Shown: positions 1-5,195 of the stretch, in pieces
How the letters are laid out: each line of letters starts with the position of its first letter
Numbering within the stretch: position 1 is the stretch's first letter
Assembly (NCBI GenBank): GCA_964354365.1
Contig: CAYGZM010000183.1
Location: 1-6,554, forward strand
DNA: 6,554 bases
DNA from: CAYGZM01 sp964354365
GTDB lineage: Bacteria; Planctomycetota; Phycisphaerae; Sedimentisphaerales; Anaerobacaceae
Direction of reading: 5' to 3'
The notes under the pieces: generated by a model
Told to the model about the DNA's origin: nothing
The model's input: the letters and a program-made list of their open reading frames with translations, nothing else
Databases searched by the model: none
Program-made: the position numbers and the translations under genes

Positions 1-125
1 TTGCGGCTTTGGCCTCGGACCACATGCGCGTGTGGCGTGATTTGTGGGCGACGGCAACCTATCCGGATGCAAAAGCCCCGAGGACGCCGAGACGCGGGAG
101 GAGAAAAGCAGTTAGCGCGCCATAG
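1..125 (+). CDS. C-terminal tail of an unidentified protein (5' end outside window)
   Basis: The frame whose codons begin at position 3 is open from the window edge to a TAG at 123-125 and encodes about 40 residues. The visible part begins with an Ala/Leu/Asp/Trp-containing stretch (DHMRVWRDLWA) that could be an amphipathic helix. It ends in a Pro/Arg/Lys-rich basic tail (TPRRGRRKAVSAP) that looks like a disordered C-terminus. Third codon positions are mostly G or C, as in the clear genes nearby. A competing plus-strand frame stays open to 234 but reads as a Cys/Arg/Gly-rich chance translation. I do not recognise the family. The call rests on composition and a plausible ending only, so it is moderate to weak. 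Confidence 0.45.
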   Translation, partial: AALASDHMRVWRDLWATATYPDAKAPRTPRRGRRKAVSAP

Positions 126-271
126 TCGGGGCATTGCGGTCGCGCCCGGCGCCGCTAAAAGTTGGGGGGAGGTAAGGGGTGACGGAGCCGTGGGAGCGTG
201 CGTTGGGCCCACGCAGGGCGCAGGGGGCGTTTGAAAGGCGAAATTGGTGGACAGGCGGCGAATATTTGTTC
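126..271 (+). other. G-rich intergenic spacer
   Basis: No convincing gene lies between the upstream tail and the promoter at 272. The spacer has six runs of three or more G on the plus strand (164-169, 176-179, 192-194, 205-207, 216-218, 223-227). It also has a 5-bp hairpin TGCGT/ACGCA (199-203 with 211-215). The hairpin could help end upstream transcription, but no T-run follows it, so I do not call it an intrinsic terminator. The G-runs could in principle form a G-quadruplex with long loops. Confidence 0.4.
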
Positions 272-300
272 TTGACGCGCGCAGGGGGATTGTTTATTGA
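272..300 (+). promoter_or_regulatory. Probable sigma-70 promoter of the amidohydrolase-symporter operon
   Basis: TTGACG at 272-277 matches the -35 consensus at five of six bases. Exactly 17 bases later lies TATTGA (295-300), a weak -10 element. Transcription would begin around 306-308, giving a leader of about 57 bases before the ATG at 364. The -35 is good and the -10 is poor, so this promoter may be weak or depend on an activator. It is the best candidate in front of the three-gene set. Confidence 0.45.
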
Positions 301-303
301 TTA

Positions 304-353
304 CCGGTTCTCGAATAATCGGGATTTTTGCCGGCTCAATAATTACTATTGAG
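304..353 (+). promoter_or_regulatory. Leader with two adjacent hairpins; the second covers the Shine-Dalgarno
   Basis: Hairpin A pairs 309-314 with 319-324 (one G-U pair, loop ATAA) and is followed directly by five T (325-329). CCGG at 304-307 can pair with CCGG at 331-334 to enclose it. Hairpin B starts at the next base. It is a perfect 7-bp stem, CTCAATA (335-341) with TATTGAG (347-353), and a 5-base loop. Its 3' arm contains the GAG of the GAGGG ribosome binding site (351-355) of the ATG at 364. Folding of B would therefore hide part of the ribosome binding site. The pairing is seen directly; a regulatory role is inference. I match it to no known riboswitch class. If transcription starts near 306, the outer CCGG pair would be incomplete. 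Confidence 0.4.
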
Positions 354-363
354 GGCCCGTGGG

Positions 364-1176
364 ATGATAGTTGACTGTCATACACATATAAATTTCGCGA
401 CGGACGAGGTTGGCAGGTCGGAGCATCTGGCAGCGGCGGAGCCGGTGGATGTCTGCATTGTGCTTGCCGGGGCTGAGGGGCCCAGCGATGAGACCAACAA
501 GAAATTGGCCGATTATGTCGGCAGGCATAAGTCGAAAATGGTTGGTTTTGCGGTTGTTGACCCGACGGAAGACAAGGTAAGCGTGAGCAATCTGAGGCCA
601 ATCAAAGAGAAGCTGGGGCTCAAGGGATGTGTTCTGTATTGTCCTGCGTGCGGATTTCATCCGGCGAACAGCAGGGCGATGCGATTCTACGAATCAGCGC
701 TGGAGCTCAAGCTGCCCGTTTTCTTTCATAATGGGTATCCGGTCCCACAGCGTGATGCGATTTTGGAGTATGCGCAGCCGTACCTTTTAGATGAGGTGGC
801 CAGGGCGTTCGGCGAGTTGAAGATTGTCGTGGGGGGAATGGGTTCGCCGTTTGTGGAGCAGACATTGGCGCTTGTTGCCAAGCATGAGAACGTGTATGCG
901 GATTTGACGGTGCGGCCGAGGTGCGTGTGGCAGACTTACAACATGGTCGTGGCGGCCAGCGAGCAGGGTGTTATGGATAAACTGCTGTTTGGCAGCGGCT
1001 TTCCGCTGAGCACAGCGGGGCAGTGCATAGAGACACTGCTCGGGTTTAATATGCTTCTGGCGGATACTAATCTGCCGAGCGTCCCGCGCAGTGAGATTCT
1101 CGGCGTCATCGAGCGAGATGCACTGGCGGCGCTTGGGATCGAAAGCGATAGCGAGGATGAGGCAAAGGCCGAGTAG
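364..1176 (+). CDS. Amidohydrolase-family (Amidohydro_2-like) TIM-barrel protein with altered metal site
   Basis: A 270-residue cytoplasmic protein of the amidohydrolase-2 type, a family of metal-dependent hydrolases and decarboxylases. The start is ATG 364, with GAGGG (351-355) 8 bases upstream. A TTG at 349 is in frame but lies inside the leader hairpin. The family's opening metal motif is present (DCHTH, H6 and H8), as is a later histidine in FFHNG (H122). Two usual active-site residues are missing. The strand that normally ends in HxG reads VVGGMG (G158 in the His position), and the usual GSDxP reads GSGFP (G212 in the Asp position). The protein may thus use another mechanism, bind a different metal set, or be a non-catalytic homologue. 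Its acidic C-terminus (SDSEDEAKAE) is probably unstructured. The symporter gene starts 7 bases downstream, so the hydrolase may act on the imported compound. The substrate cannot be told. Confidence 0.85.
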   Translation: MIVDCHTHINFATDEVGRSEHLAAAEPVDVCIVLAGAEGPSDETNKKLADYVGRHKSKMVGFAVVDPTEDKVSVSNLRPIKEKLGLKGCVLYCPACGFHPANSRAMRFYESALELKLPVFFHNGYPVPQRDAILEYAQPYLLDEVARAFGELKIVVGGMGSPFVEQTLALVAKHENVYADLTVRPRCVWQTYNMVVAASEQGVMDKLLFGSGFPLSTAGQCIETLLGFNMLLADTNLPSVPRSEILGVIERDALAALGIESDSEDEAKAE

Positions 1177-1183
1177 AGAGAAT

Positions 1184-2743
1184 ATGGCCAGAGAGAAGTG
1201 GGGCAGCAAACTCGGAGTGATATTGGCGGTGGCCGGCAGCGCTATTGGCTTGGGCAACTTCCTGAGGTTCCCTGTGCAGGCGGCTCGCAACGGCGGGGGG
1301 GCATTTATGATTCCCTATTTCGCGGCCCTCTTTCTGCTGGGGATTCCGCTGATGTGGATTGAGTGGACAATCGGCAGGTTCGGAGGCGGGTTCGGGCACA
1401 GCACCGCGCCGGGAATGTTTCACAGCATCTGGAACAAGAACCGGTTCATAAAGTACTTCGGTGTGATTGGGATTTTTGGGCCTCTGGTCATCTTCGTATA
1501 TTATACCTACATTGAGTCGTGGCTTCTCGGCTACAGCCTCTTCAGTCTGACAGGCAAGTACAACGGCTGCAACAGCGAGCAGAGTATGACGGCCTTCCTG
1601 CAGGGCTATCAGGGTGTGGCGGAGAACGCTTTCTTTGGAAGTATTGGGCCGAGTTACGTATTCTTTCTGATCACCTTCTTGCTTAACATATTTGTGATTT
1701 ATCTCGGCGTCAGCAGAGGGATTGAGCGGGTATGCAAGTACGGCCTGCCGATTCTTTTCATATTTGCTGTTGTGCTTGTGGTCAAAGTGCTGAGCCTTGG
1801 CACTCCCGACCCGGCCAAGCCTGATTACAATGTGGTAAACGGTCTCGGATTTCTGTGGAATCCGGATTGGGGGGCGCTGAAGAGCGCAAAGGTCTGGCTG
1901 GCGGCAACCGGGCAGATATTTTTCACGCTGAGTTGCGGTTTTGGCGTCATTCTCACCTACGCCAGTTACCTGACCAAGAACGACGATGTAGCGTTATCGG
2001 GTCTGACGGCGTCAGCCACCAATGAGGTGGCAGAGGTGATTTTGGGCGGCAGCATTGTTATCCCTGCGGCAGTGGCTTTTTGTGGTCCGGCCAGCGTCAG
2101 CGCGATTGCAGAAGGCGGGGCGTTCAATCTCGGCTTTGTAACGATGCCGCTCGTTCTGCAAAAGATGGCTTTCGGCGGGATCTTCGGCTTTATGTGGTTT
2201 ATGCTTCTCTTCATTGCGGGACTGACCAGCTCCATTTCACTGGCCTTGCCTGCCCTGGTTTTTCTGGAGGATGAATTCAATCTTTCGCGGCGTAAGGCGA
2301 GTTTAATCTTCGCGGTGGCGACGTTTGTGCTGGCCCAGCCGGTCATATTTCTGCTGGGCAACGGCGTGGTGGACGAGCTGGATTTCTGGGGCGGGACGTT
2401 TTGCGTAGTGGTGTTTGCGGCGATTGAAACAATTCTGTTCGGGTGGGTTTTTGGGATGGAGGATGCGTGGAGGGAGATGCACGTCGGCTCGGATATAAGG
2501 ATACCTTCGGTTTATCGGCTCATAATCAAGTATGTCACGCCGGCTTTTTTGTTTTTCATCCTCGGCTTCTGGTTCTGGCAGGAATGGATGCCTACGATAC
2601 TGCTGAAAAACGTTCCTGCTGAGAATGTCCGGTACGTTATTGGGACGCGGCTGGCGCTGGTTGCGCTTTTTGTGCTTTTGGTGTTTCTGGTTTGGCGGAG
2701 CTGGAGAAACAAGGATATGCGGAGGACACAGGATGCGGTCTGA
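1184..2743 (+). CDS. LeuT-type sodium:amino-acid symporter (NSS/SNF family)
   Basis: A 519-residue inner-membrane transporter, expected to have 12 helices, that uses the sodium gradient to import an amino acid or related solute. It is strikingly like Aquifex LeuT as I recall it, with nearly the same length and shared blocks such as GLGNFLRFPVQAA, NGGGAFMIPY and IPLMWIEW. LeuT sodium and substrate residues have counterparts: A20 and N25 in helix 1, Y107 in helix 3, F247, T248, S250 and F253 in helix 6, N280 in helix 7, and T348 and S349 in helix 8. Helix 1 has S19 where LeuT has Asn, and I103 stands for a Val, so the pocket differs slightly. E284 matches the LeuT glutamate that makes transport chloride-independent. 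The ATG at 1184 is preferred over in-frame ATG 1091, which lies inside the preceding gene and adds 31 unrelated residues. The ribosome binding site (AGAGAG, 1175-1180) is weak, suggesting translational coupling. Confidence 0.95.
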   Translation: MAREKWGSKLGVILAVAGSAIGLGNFLRFPVQAARNGGGAFMIPYFAALFLLGIPLMWIEWTIGRFGGGFGHSTAPGMFHSIWNKNRFIKYFGVIGIFGPLVIFVYYTYIESWLLGYSLFSLTGKYNGCNSEQSMTAFLQGYQGVAENAFFGSIGPSYVFFLITFLLNIFVIYLGVSRGIERVCKYGLPILFIFAVVLVVKVLSLGTPDPAKPDYNVVNGLGFLWNPDWGALKSAKVWLAATGQIFFTLSCGFGVILTYASYLTKNDDVALSGLTASATNEVAEVILGGSIVIPAAVAFCGPASVSAIAEGGAFNLGFVTMPLVLQKMAFGGIFGFMWFMLLFIAGLTSSISLALPALVFLEDEFNLSRRKASLIFAVATFVLAQPVIFLLGNGVVDELDFWGGTFCVVVFAAIETILFGWVFGMEDAWREMHVGSDIRIPSVYRLIIKYVTPAFLFFILGFWFWQEWMPTILLKNVPAENVRYVIGTRLALVALFVLLVFLVWRSWRNKDMRRTQDAV

Positions 2744-2858
2744 GGGATGGGTATTTCTGGTCGTCAGTTGGTCTGTTATTCTGCTGTTGTTTCTGTTTTC
2801 AATGGTGCGCACACTCAGGCAGAAGGATAAGAGAAGGCAGCAGGGCAAGAACCTTTGA
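2733..2858 (+). CDS. One-helix small accessory subunit of the NSS symporter (41 aa)
   Basis: This small gene overlaps the end of the symporter gene by 11 bases in another frame. Its ATG (2733) has a strong GGAGG at 2721-2725 with 7-base spacing, and it ends with TGA at 2856-2858. The 41 residues form one hydrophobic helix (about residues 6-25, rich in Val, Leu and Phe) followed by a strongly basic tail (about residues 27-39). That suggests an N-out/C-in single-pass membrane peptide. Tiny one-helix proteins encoded just after bacterial NSS transporters are known; MetS of the Corynebacterium MetPS methionine/alanine importer is the best described. Position, overlap and topology support the same role here. 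The sequence is too short for a family assignment by eye. A longer reading of this frame, from 2625, lies wholly inside the symporter gene and lacks a start signal. Confidence 0.75.
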   Translation: MRSEGWVFLVVSWSVILLLFLFSMVRTLRQKDKRRQQGKNL

Positions 2859-2879
2859 GCTGTTCGTGCTTCTTTATTT
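2845..2879 (+). terminator. Possible weak intrinsic terminator after the transporter operon
   Basis: GCAAGAAC (2845-2852) pairs with GTTCGTGC (2862-2869), giving seven pairs and one A-G mismatch around a 9-base loop. The T-rich stretch TTCTTTATTT (2870-2879) follows directly. The hairpin overlaps the last codons of the small subunit, and the T-tract overlaps the 3' end of the convergent MazG-like gene. The stem is only moderately strong. On the minus strand no T-run follows, so it would serve plus-strand transcripts only. Confidence 0.35.
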
Positions 2880-3137
2880 GAAGCCTTTGACGTCGTTGCC
2901 GGTGTACTTGGCGCAGGTCTTTTCGAGATCGACGTCGCTTATGTTGGCCAGCGTGCATAGCCAGGCGAAGACGTCGGCAAATTCTTCCTCGGCGGCTTTC
3001 CGGTCTTTGGAGACCAGGGCGGTGGAGAGCTCGCCGATCTCCTCGATGAACCACATAAACGTAGCGGGGACGCCTCTTTGGCGGTCCCGCTTTTCGTATT
3101 TTTGGGAGATTAGCTGCTGAAATTCGCTAATGTGCAT
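2874..3137 (-). CDS. MazG-like nucleotide pyrophosphohydrolase, short form
   Basis: An 87-residue all-helical protein of the MazG/all-alpha NTP pyrophosphatase superfamily, whose members hydrolyse (d)NTPs to the monophosphate and pyrophosphate, often as house-cleaning enzymes. The magnesium-binding motifs are present: E33-x-x-E36 within WFIEEIGELS, and E52-x-x-D55 within EEEFADVFAW. An N-terminal FQ...YEKRDRQRG helix is typical of the single-domain MazG-like group. It has one MazG domain, unlike the two-domain E. coli enzyme. I chose the ATG at 3137 because the protein then starts where the domain starts (MHISEFQ). A GTG at 3200 in the same frame would add 21 residues with no family resemblance. 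No strong Shine-Dalgarno precedes 3137, so the start is less certain than the identity. It lies 88 bases downstream of the Rrf2 gene on the same strand and may be co-transcribed with it. The substrate is not inferable. Confidence 0.85.
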   Translation of the reverse strand: MHISEFQQLISQKYEKRDRQRGVPATFMWFIEEIGELSTALVSKDRKAAEEEFADVFAWLCTLANISDVDLEKTCAKYTGNDVKGFK

Positions 3138-3225
3138 TTGCCGAGTGCTCGAATCATAAGTGCACAGGTTACAGGCGCCCTTTGGCGGCTGCGAGGTCAC
3201 GATCCTGTACTATTGACTGTTTTCA

Positions 3226-3618
3226 CTATATGAGGTCAGAGAGCTTTACTTTCTGGAAGACGGCGCGTGCCTGGGTGAGCGCTTTGTCGAAGACTTTGTC
3301 GGCTCGAATGCTGAATTTTGCGCGGCGTGTGTGTTCGGCGAGGCTCATGTGGCTGACCATAGGTCCATCAGCGGCTTCGATGATCTGGAGCATGGTGATT
3401 TTCTTTGGCGGCCTGGCGAGTGAAAAGCCGCCGCGAGGGCCTCTCTTACTGTGGAGGATGTTGCCTCTGACCAACTGCTGAAGAATCTTGAGCAGGTATT
3501 CGAGGGGTATGTCATACTCCCTGGAGATGGTTTGTGATAAGATAATTTTCTCGTTGCTGTGCTCAGCAATGTAACAGGTGGCCAGCAGTGCGTATCCTGT
3601 TGATCTGCCAATTTTCAT
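3226..3618 (-). CDS. Rrf2-family transcriptional regulator without Fe-S cysteines
   Basis: A 130-residue DNA-binding protein of the Rrf2 family (relatives include IscR, NsrR, RsrR and CymR). The N-terminal winged helix-turn-helix is clear. It has the MKIGRSTGYAL opening, a recognition region around residues 27-50 (SQTISREYDIPLEYLLKILQ), and the wing SKRGPRGGFSLARP (57-70). A dimerisation helix follows. The cluster-binding loop of iron-sulfur members should lie around residues 85-105 and carry three cysteines. Here it has none, and the only cysteine is C15 in the DNA-binding domain. It is therefore probably a cluster-free sensor, closer in principle to CymR, answering to a ligand or partner protein. 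The start is firm: ATG at 3618 with AAGGAG (complement of 3625-3630) 6 bases upstream. A dyad just upstream may be its operator. The MazG-like gene follows on the same strand. The regulon is unknown. Confidence 0.93.
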   Translation of the reverse strand: MKIGRSTGYALLATCYIAEHSNEKIILSQTISREYDIPLEYLLKILQQLVRGNILHSKRGPRGGFSLARPPKKITMLQIIEAADGPMVSHMSLAEHTRRAKFSIRADKVFDKALTQARAVFQKVKLSDLI

Positions 3619-3631
3619 TTTGAACTCCTTA

Positions 3632-3656
3632 GAAACGTATAAACCCTAAAAGTTTC
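3632..3656 (-). promoter_or_regulatory. Candidate Rrf2 operator dyad
   Basis: GAAAC (3632-3636) and GTTTC (3652-3656) form an inverted repeat centred on 3644. Three further symmetric pairs inside (3638/3650, 3640/3648, 3641/3647) make a 25-base imperfect dyad. It ends two bases before the AAGGAG of the Rrf2 gene and overlaps TTATAC on the minus strand, a possible -10 element. No good -35 is seen upstream of that. Rrf2 regulators commonly bind AT-rich dyads of about this length in their own promoters, which makes autoregulation plausible but unproven. Confidence 0.3.
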
Positions 3657-3873
3657 ATAACACATCATATTCGAGTGCGTGTGTGAAGAGACATCCGAGT
3701 AGAAAACGCACACGAGCACAGTCGGCTAATTATCCGTTATGTGGTGGGAAATGCAAGGACTTTTCTGTCTGAAAAGCGTCAAATTTGTGTATTTTGCAGA
3801 ATTTGTGATTGTCAGGGTTTTTGTGGGAAAGCGGGGGAAAAATCCAAAAATTTGCCGCGCCGGGCCAAAAAGC
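3657..3873. other. AT-rich divergent intergenic region with hairpins and repeats
   Basis: I see no convincing gene here. The stretch separates the Rrf2 and STAS genes, which point away from each other, and is visibly richer in A and T than the coding DNA. It holds an imperfect inverted repeat: GTGCGTGTG (3675-3683) pairs with CACAC (3709-3713) and GCAC (3716-3719) across a 2-base bulge. It also holds a perfect 6-bp hairpin, CTTTTC/GAAAAG (3760-3765 with 3771-3776, 5-base loop). GTGGGAAA occurs twice, at 3744-3751 and 3823-3830. Three spaced TTTGTG repeats are listed separately. The plus-strand frame from 3739 to 3951 runs through the promoter and into the STAS gene and is not believed. Confidence 0.5.
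3782..3825 (+). repeat. Three TTTGTG-type direct repeats at exact 18-base spacing
   Basis: AATTTGTG occurs at 3782-3789 and again at 3800-3807. A third copy with the first two bases changed (TTTTTGTG) is at 3818-3825. The starts are exactly 18 bases apart each time. The array ends 48 bases before the -35 of the STAS promoter, a reasonable place for activator or repressor sites. The intervening bases are not conserved. Eighteen bases is not a whole number of helical turns, so neighbouring copies would face different sides of the helix. In AT-rich DNA such short repeats can arise by chance. Confidence 0.35.
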
Positions 3874-3902
3874 TTGACATTGGAACTGTTGGGACATAGG
3901 AT
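3874..3902 (+). promoter_or_regulatory. Sigma-70 promoter of the STAS signalling operon
   Basis: A perfect -35 TTGACA (3874-3879) is followed by exactly 17 bases and the -10 TAGGAT (3897-3902), four of six matches including the key first TA and last T. Transcription should start near 3908-3910, giving a short leader of about 30 bases with AGGAGA (3928-3933) before the ATG at 3939. This is the best promoter in the window. It suggests housekeeping-sigma expression of the module rather than control by an alternative sigma factor. Confidence 0.7.
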
Positions 3903-3938
3903 TTCCGTGCAATTTAGTGTTTTGGTCAGGAGACAGAC

Positions 3939-4292
3939 ATGGCTGATATGAAGCCAAGAATAAGCGTAGAGTACGCTGAAAACGCAACGGTAGTGAGTTT
4001 CGTCGATGAAAAGATCCTTGAGGAGATGGATATCCGGGCGCTCCAGGAGACGATTATGTCGGTCATTGAGCAGTCCAAGGGGATAAATCTGATCCTGGAT
4101 TTTGGTAATGTCCGGTTCTTGTCCTCTGCCGTTCTGGGACTTCTGATAAGAATCAGCAAAAGGGTGTATGAGCAGGACGGCCGACTGAGACTCTGCAGCA
4201 TAGACCCCAAGATTTACGAGGTTTTTAGGATAACGCGTCTGACGAAAACCTTCGATATATACAAGGACGTTGAAAGTGCTATCAGGGATTAG
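3939..4292 (+). CDS. STAS-domain protein (anti-sigma factor antagonist type)
   Basis: A 117-residue soluble single STAS domain, the fold of SpoIIAA and RsbV. Such proteins bind an RsbW-like kinase and free its partner, and are switched off by phosphorylation on a conserved serine. The start is well supported by AGGAGA (3928-3933) 5 bases before the ATG and by the promoter just upstream. Strand ATVVSF (16-21), strand INLILDF (49-55) and the loop-helix FLSSAVLGLLIRI (60-72) are characteristic. In SpoIIAA the corresponding loop reads FMDSSG and the second Ser is phosphorylated. Aligning on the Phe and the Gly (G67) places S62 at the Asp, S63 at the first Ser and A64 at the phospho-site. S63 might take over, or the protein may not be phosphorylated. 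FLSSA-type STAS proteins are, as I recall, common in Planctomycetes. The ATPase gene 146 bases downstream is the natural partner. Confidence 0.92.
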   Translation: MADMKPRISVEYAENATVVSFVDEKILEEMDIRALQETIMSVIEQSKGINLILDFGNVRFLSSAVLGLLIRISKRVYEQDGRLRLCSIDPKIYEVFRITRLTKTFDIYKDVESAIRD

Positions 4293-4438
4293 CGTGGGGC
4301 GAATCCTGCGGGAGGCCCCTCGTTCCGCTCGTAAAAGATAAGGATCGACCGATAACCGGTTGCTCATTCTGCGATTCGTGGGCGGGTGATCTCGGTCGGT
4401 GTTGGCTTGTTCGGATGGGGGGCAAGAAGTTGTAGGTT
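4293..4438 (+). other. Spacer between STAS and ATPase genes with inverted repeats
   Basis: No gene seen in these 146 bases. CGACCGA (4346-4352) can pair with TCGGTCG (4392-4398) around a 39-base loop that begins near the palindrome AACCGGTT (4354-4361). Near the STAS stop, GGGGC (4296-4300) can pair with GCCCC (4315-4319), with no T-run after it. I see no clear promoter. The downstream gene is probably reached by read-through from 3874. The structures might adjust the ratio of the two products, which is inference. Confidence 0.3.
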
Positions 4439-4894
4439 ATGGCGTCAAAAGCACCAATCACCTGCTCAATGGCTGTCGCGAGCACGCTGCTTGCGAGTGA
4501 GGGCGTATGCCATCTTATAATGTCCATTCTTGAGGATGGTGGTTTTGGCAAGGAGGATGTTTTCGCGGTGCACCTTGCGCTTCAGGAGGCTTTTATCAAC
4601 GCGGTGCGACACGGCAATCAGATGGATCCAGACAAAGAGGTGAAGATTGAGTATTTGGTGGATCCGGAGAAGTTCGAGATATCAGTGACAGACGAGGGGG
4701 AGGGTTTTGATCCGGAGGCCGTGCCGGACCCGAGATGTGGCGAGAATCTTTACAAGCCGAACGGGAGGGGGCTGTTGCTTATGCGCGCGTATATGGACGC
4801 GGTTGAATACAATGAGAAGGGCAACCGCGTGCGGATGGTAAGGTACAGGGAAAGACCGCCGGTAACGGATGGTGTTCGGCGGGAACAGGGGTGA
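4439..4894 (+). CDS. RsbW-like GHKL ATPase / anti-sigma factor serine kinase type
   Basis: A 151-residue soluble protein with a HATPase_c_2 domain, the class of RsbW and SpoIIAB. These bind a client (classically a sigma factor) and phosphorylate their STAS antagonist using ATP. The N-box is LALQEAFINAVRHGN (46-60), with E50, N54, H58 and N60 as expected. The G1 box is DEGEGF (D85, G87, G89). The G2 motif is GRG (109-111) followed by a helix and VEYNEKGNRVRM, typical of the last strands. All nucleotide-binding boxes look intact, so ATP binding is likely. The basic tail (about residues 135-151) extends past the domain. An in-frame TAG at 4433-4435 rules out a longer form. The Shine-Dalgarno is weak, only AGG two bases before the ATG, so low translation or coupling is possible. 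Whether the partner is a sigma factor or another protein cannot be told. Confidence 0.92.
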   Translation: MASKAPITCSMAVASTLLASEGVCHLIMSILEDGGFGKEDVFAVHLALQEAFINAVRHGNQMDPDKEVKIEYLVDPEKFEISVTDEGEGFDPEAVPDPRCGENLYKPNGRGLLLMRAYMDAVEYNEKGNRVRMVRYRERPPVTDGVRREQG

Positions 4895-5195
4895 TCTGTA
4901 ATCATATCGTGCAGCCGCATCCACGGTCACAACGGCGCCCCGGGCGCGCGCGGCGCAGATTGCCCCGGCCGGAGGTTTCCGATGTCCGCGCTGAAGTCTA
5001 TGCTCTGATTATAGAGATATGTGCATCGAGCGGAGGGGGTCGATTTGGGTCCGATAAACCCTCCTTTGAGGCCGTCAACGAGGCTTTTGGGGCCTGAATT
5101 TGGGCGAAATGCCTCAGCTTGGAAAGTCGGCGTCCGATTCGACCGAAGCTCCTTGTGGCAGCGCTATCGCAAAAGCCAAGCAAGGAGCCGGTCGA
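4895..5195 (+). other. Gap with a GC-rich palindrome and a possible structured leader
   Basis: Frames open here (for example 4891-5097 and 5021-5209) do not look like proteins. About 40 bases after the ATPase stop is a near-perfect palindrome, GCGCCC-C-GGGCGC (4935-4947), inside a very GC-rich block. It could slow or end transcription but lacks a T-run. GGAGGG (5032-5037) pairs with CCCTCC (5059-5064), followed by TTT, forming a long-loop hairpin. Closer to the next gene, AGCT (5116-5119) with AGCT (5147-5150) and TCGG (5127-5130) with CCGA (5143-5146) can form an interrupted stem. TATAGA at 5010-5015 looks like a -10 but has no matching -35. No known riboswitch is recognised. Confidence 0.3.

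Noticed and set aside
1..234. Open plus-strand frame with 77 codons
   Set aside because: Its translation is Cys/Arg/Gly-rich with no protein-like pattern, and the frame ending at 125 fits coding style better.
155..660. Long minus-strand frames opposite the amidohydrolase start
   Set aside because: They are Pro/Arg/His-rich shadows antisense to a clear gene and to its leader.
1091..1183. Upstream in-frame start for the symporter
   Set aside because: It lies inside the amidohydrolase gene. The added 31 residues do not resemble the NSS N-terminus, and LeuT-like sequence begins right after ATG 1184.
2692..3120. Plus-strand frame across the convergent junction
   Set aside because: It runs through the small subunit in another frame and then antisense to the MazG-like gene. 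Its sequence is unconvincing.
3138..3200. Longer MazG-like protein from GTG 3200
   Set aside because: The extra 21 residues have no domain resemblance and the AGG before the GTG is spaced too closely. The option is not fully excluded.
3739..3951. 70-codon plus-strand frame in the divergent intergenic region
   Set aside because: It covers the promoter and overlaps the STAS start, has no ribosome binding site, and its Phe/Val/Lys-rich content reflects AT-rich DNA.
3726..4367. 213-codon minus-strand frame
   Set aside because: It is antisense to the whole STAS gene and its promoter, with no recognisable domain.
5010..5015. TATAGA as a -10 for the unknown sensor gene
   Set aside because: No acceptable -35 is found 16-18 bases upstream.
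5100..5195. N-terminal extension of the unknown sensor protein
   Set aside because: AAGGAG at 5182-5187 points to ATG 5196, and the extension has low-complexity, non-conserved-looking residues.
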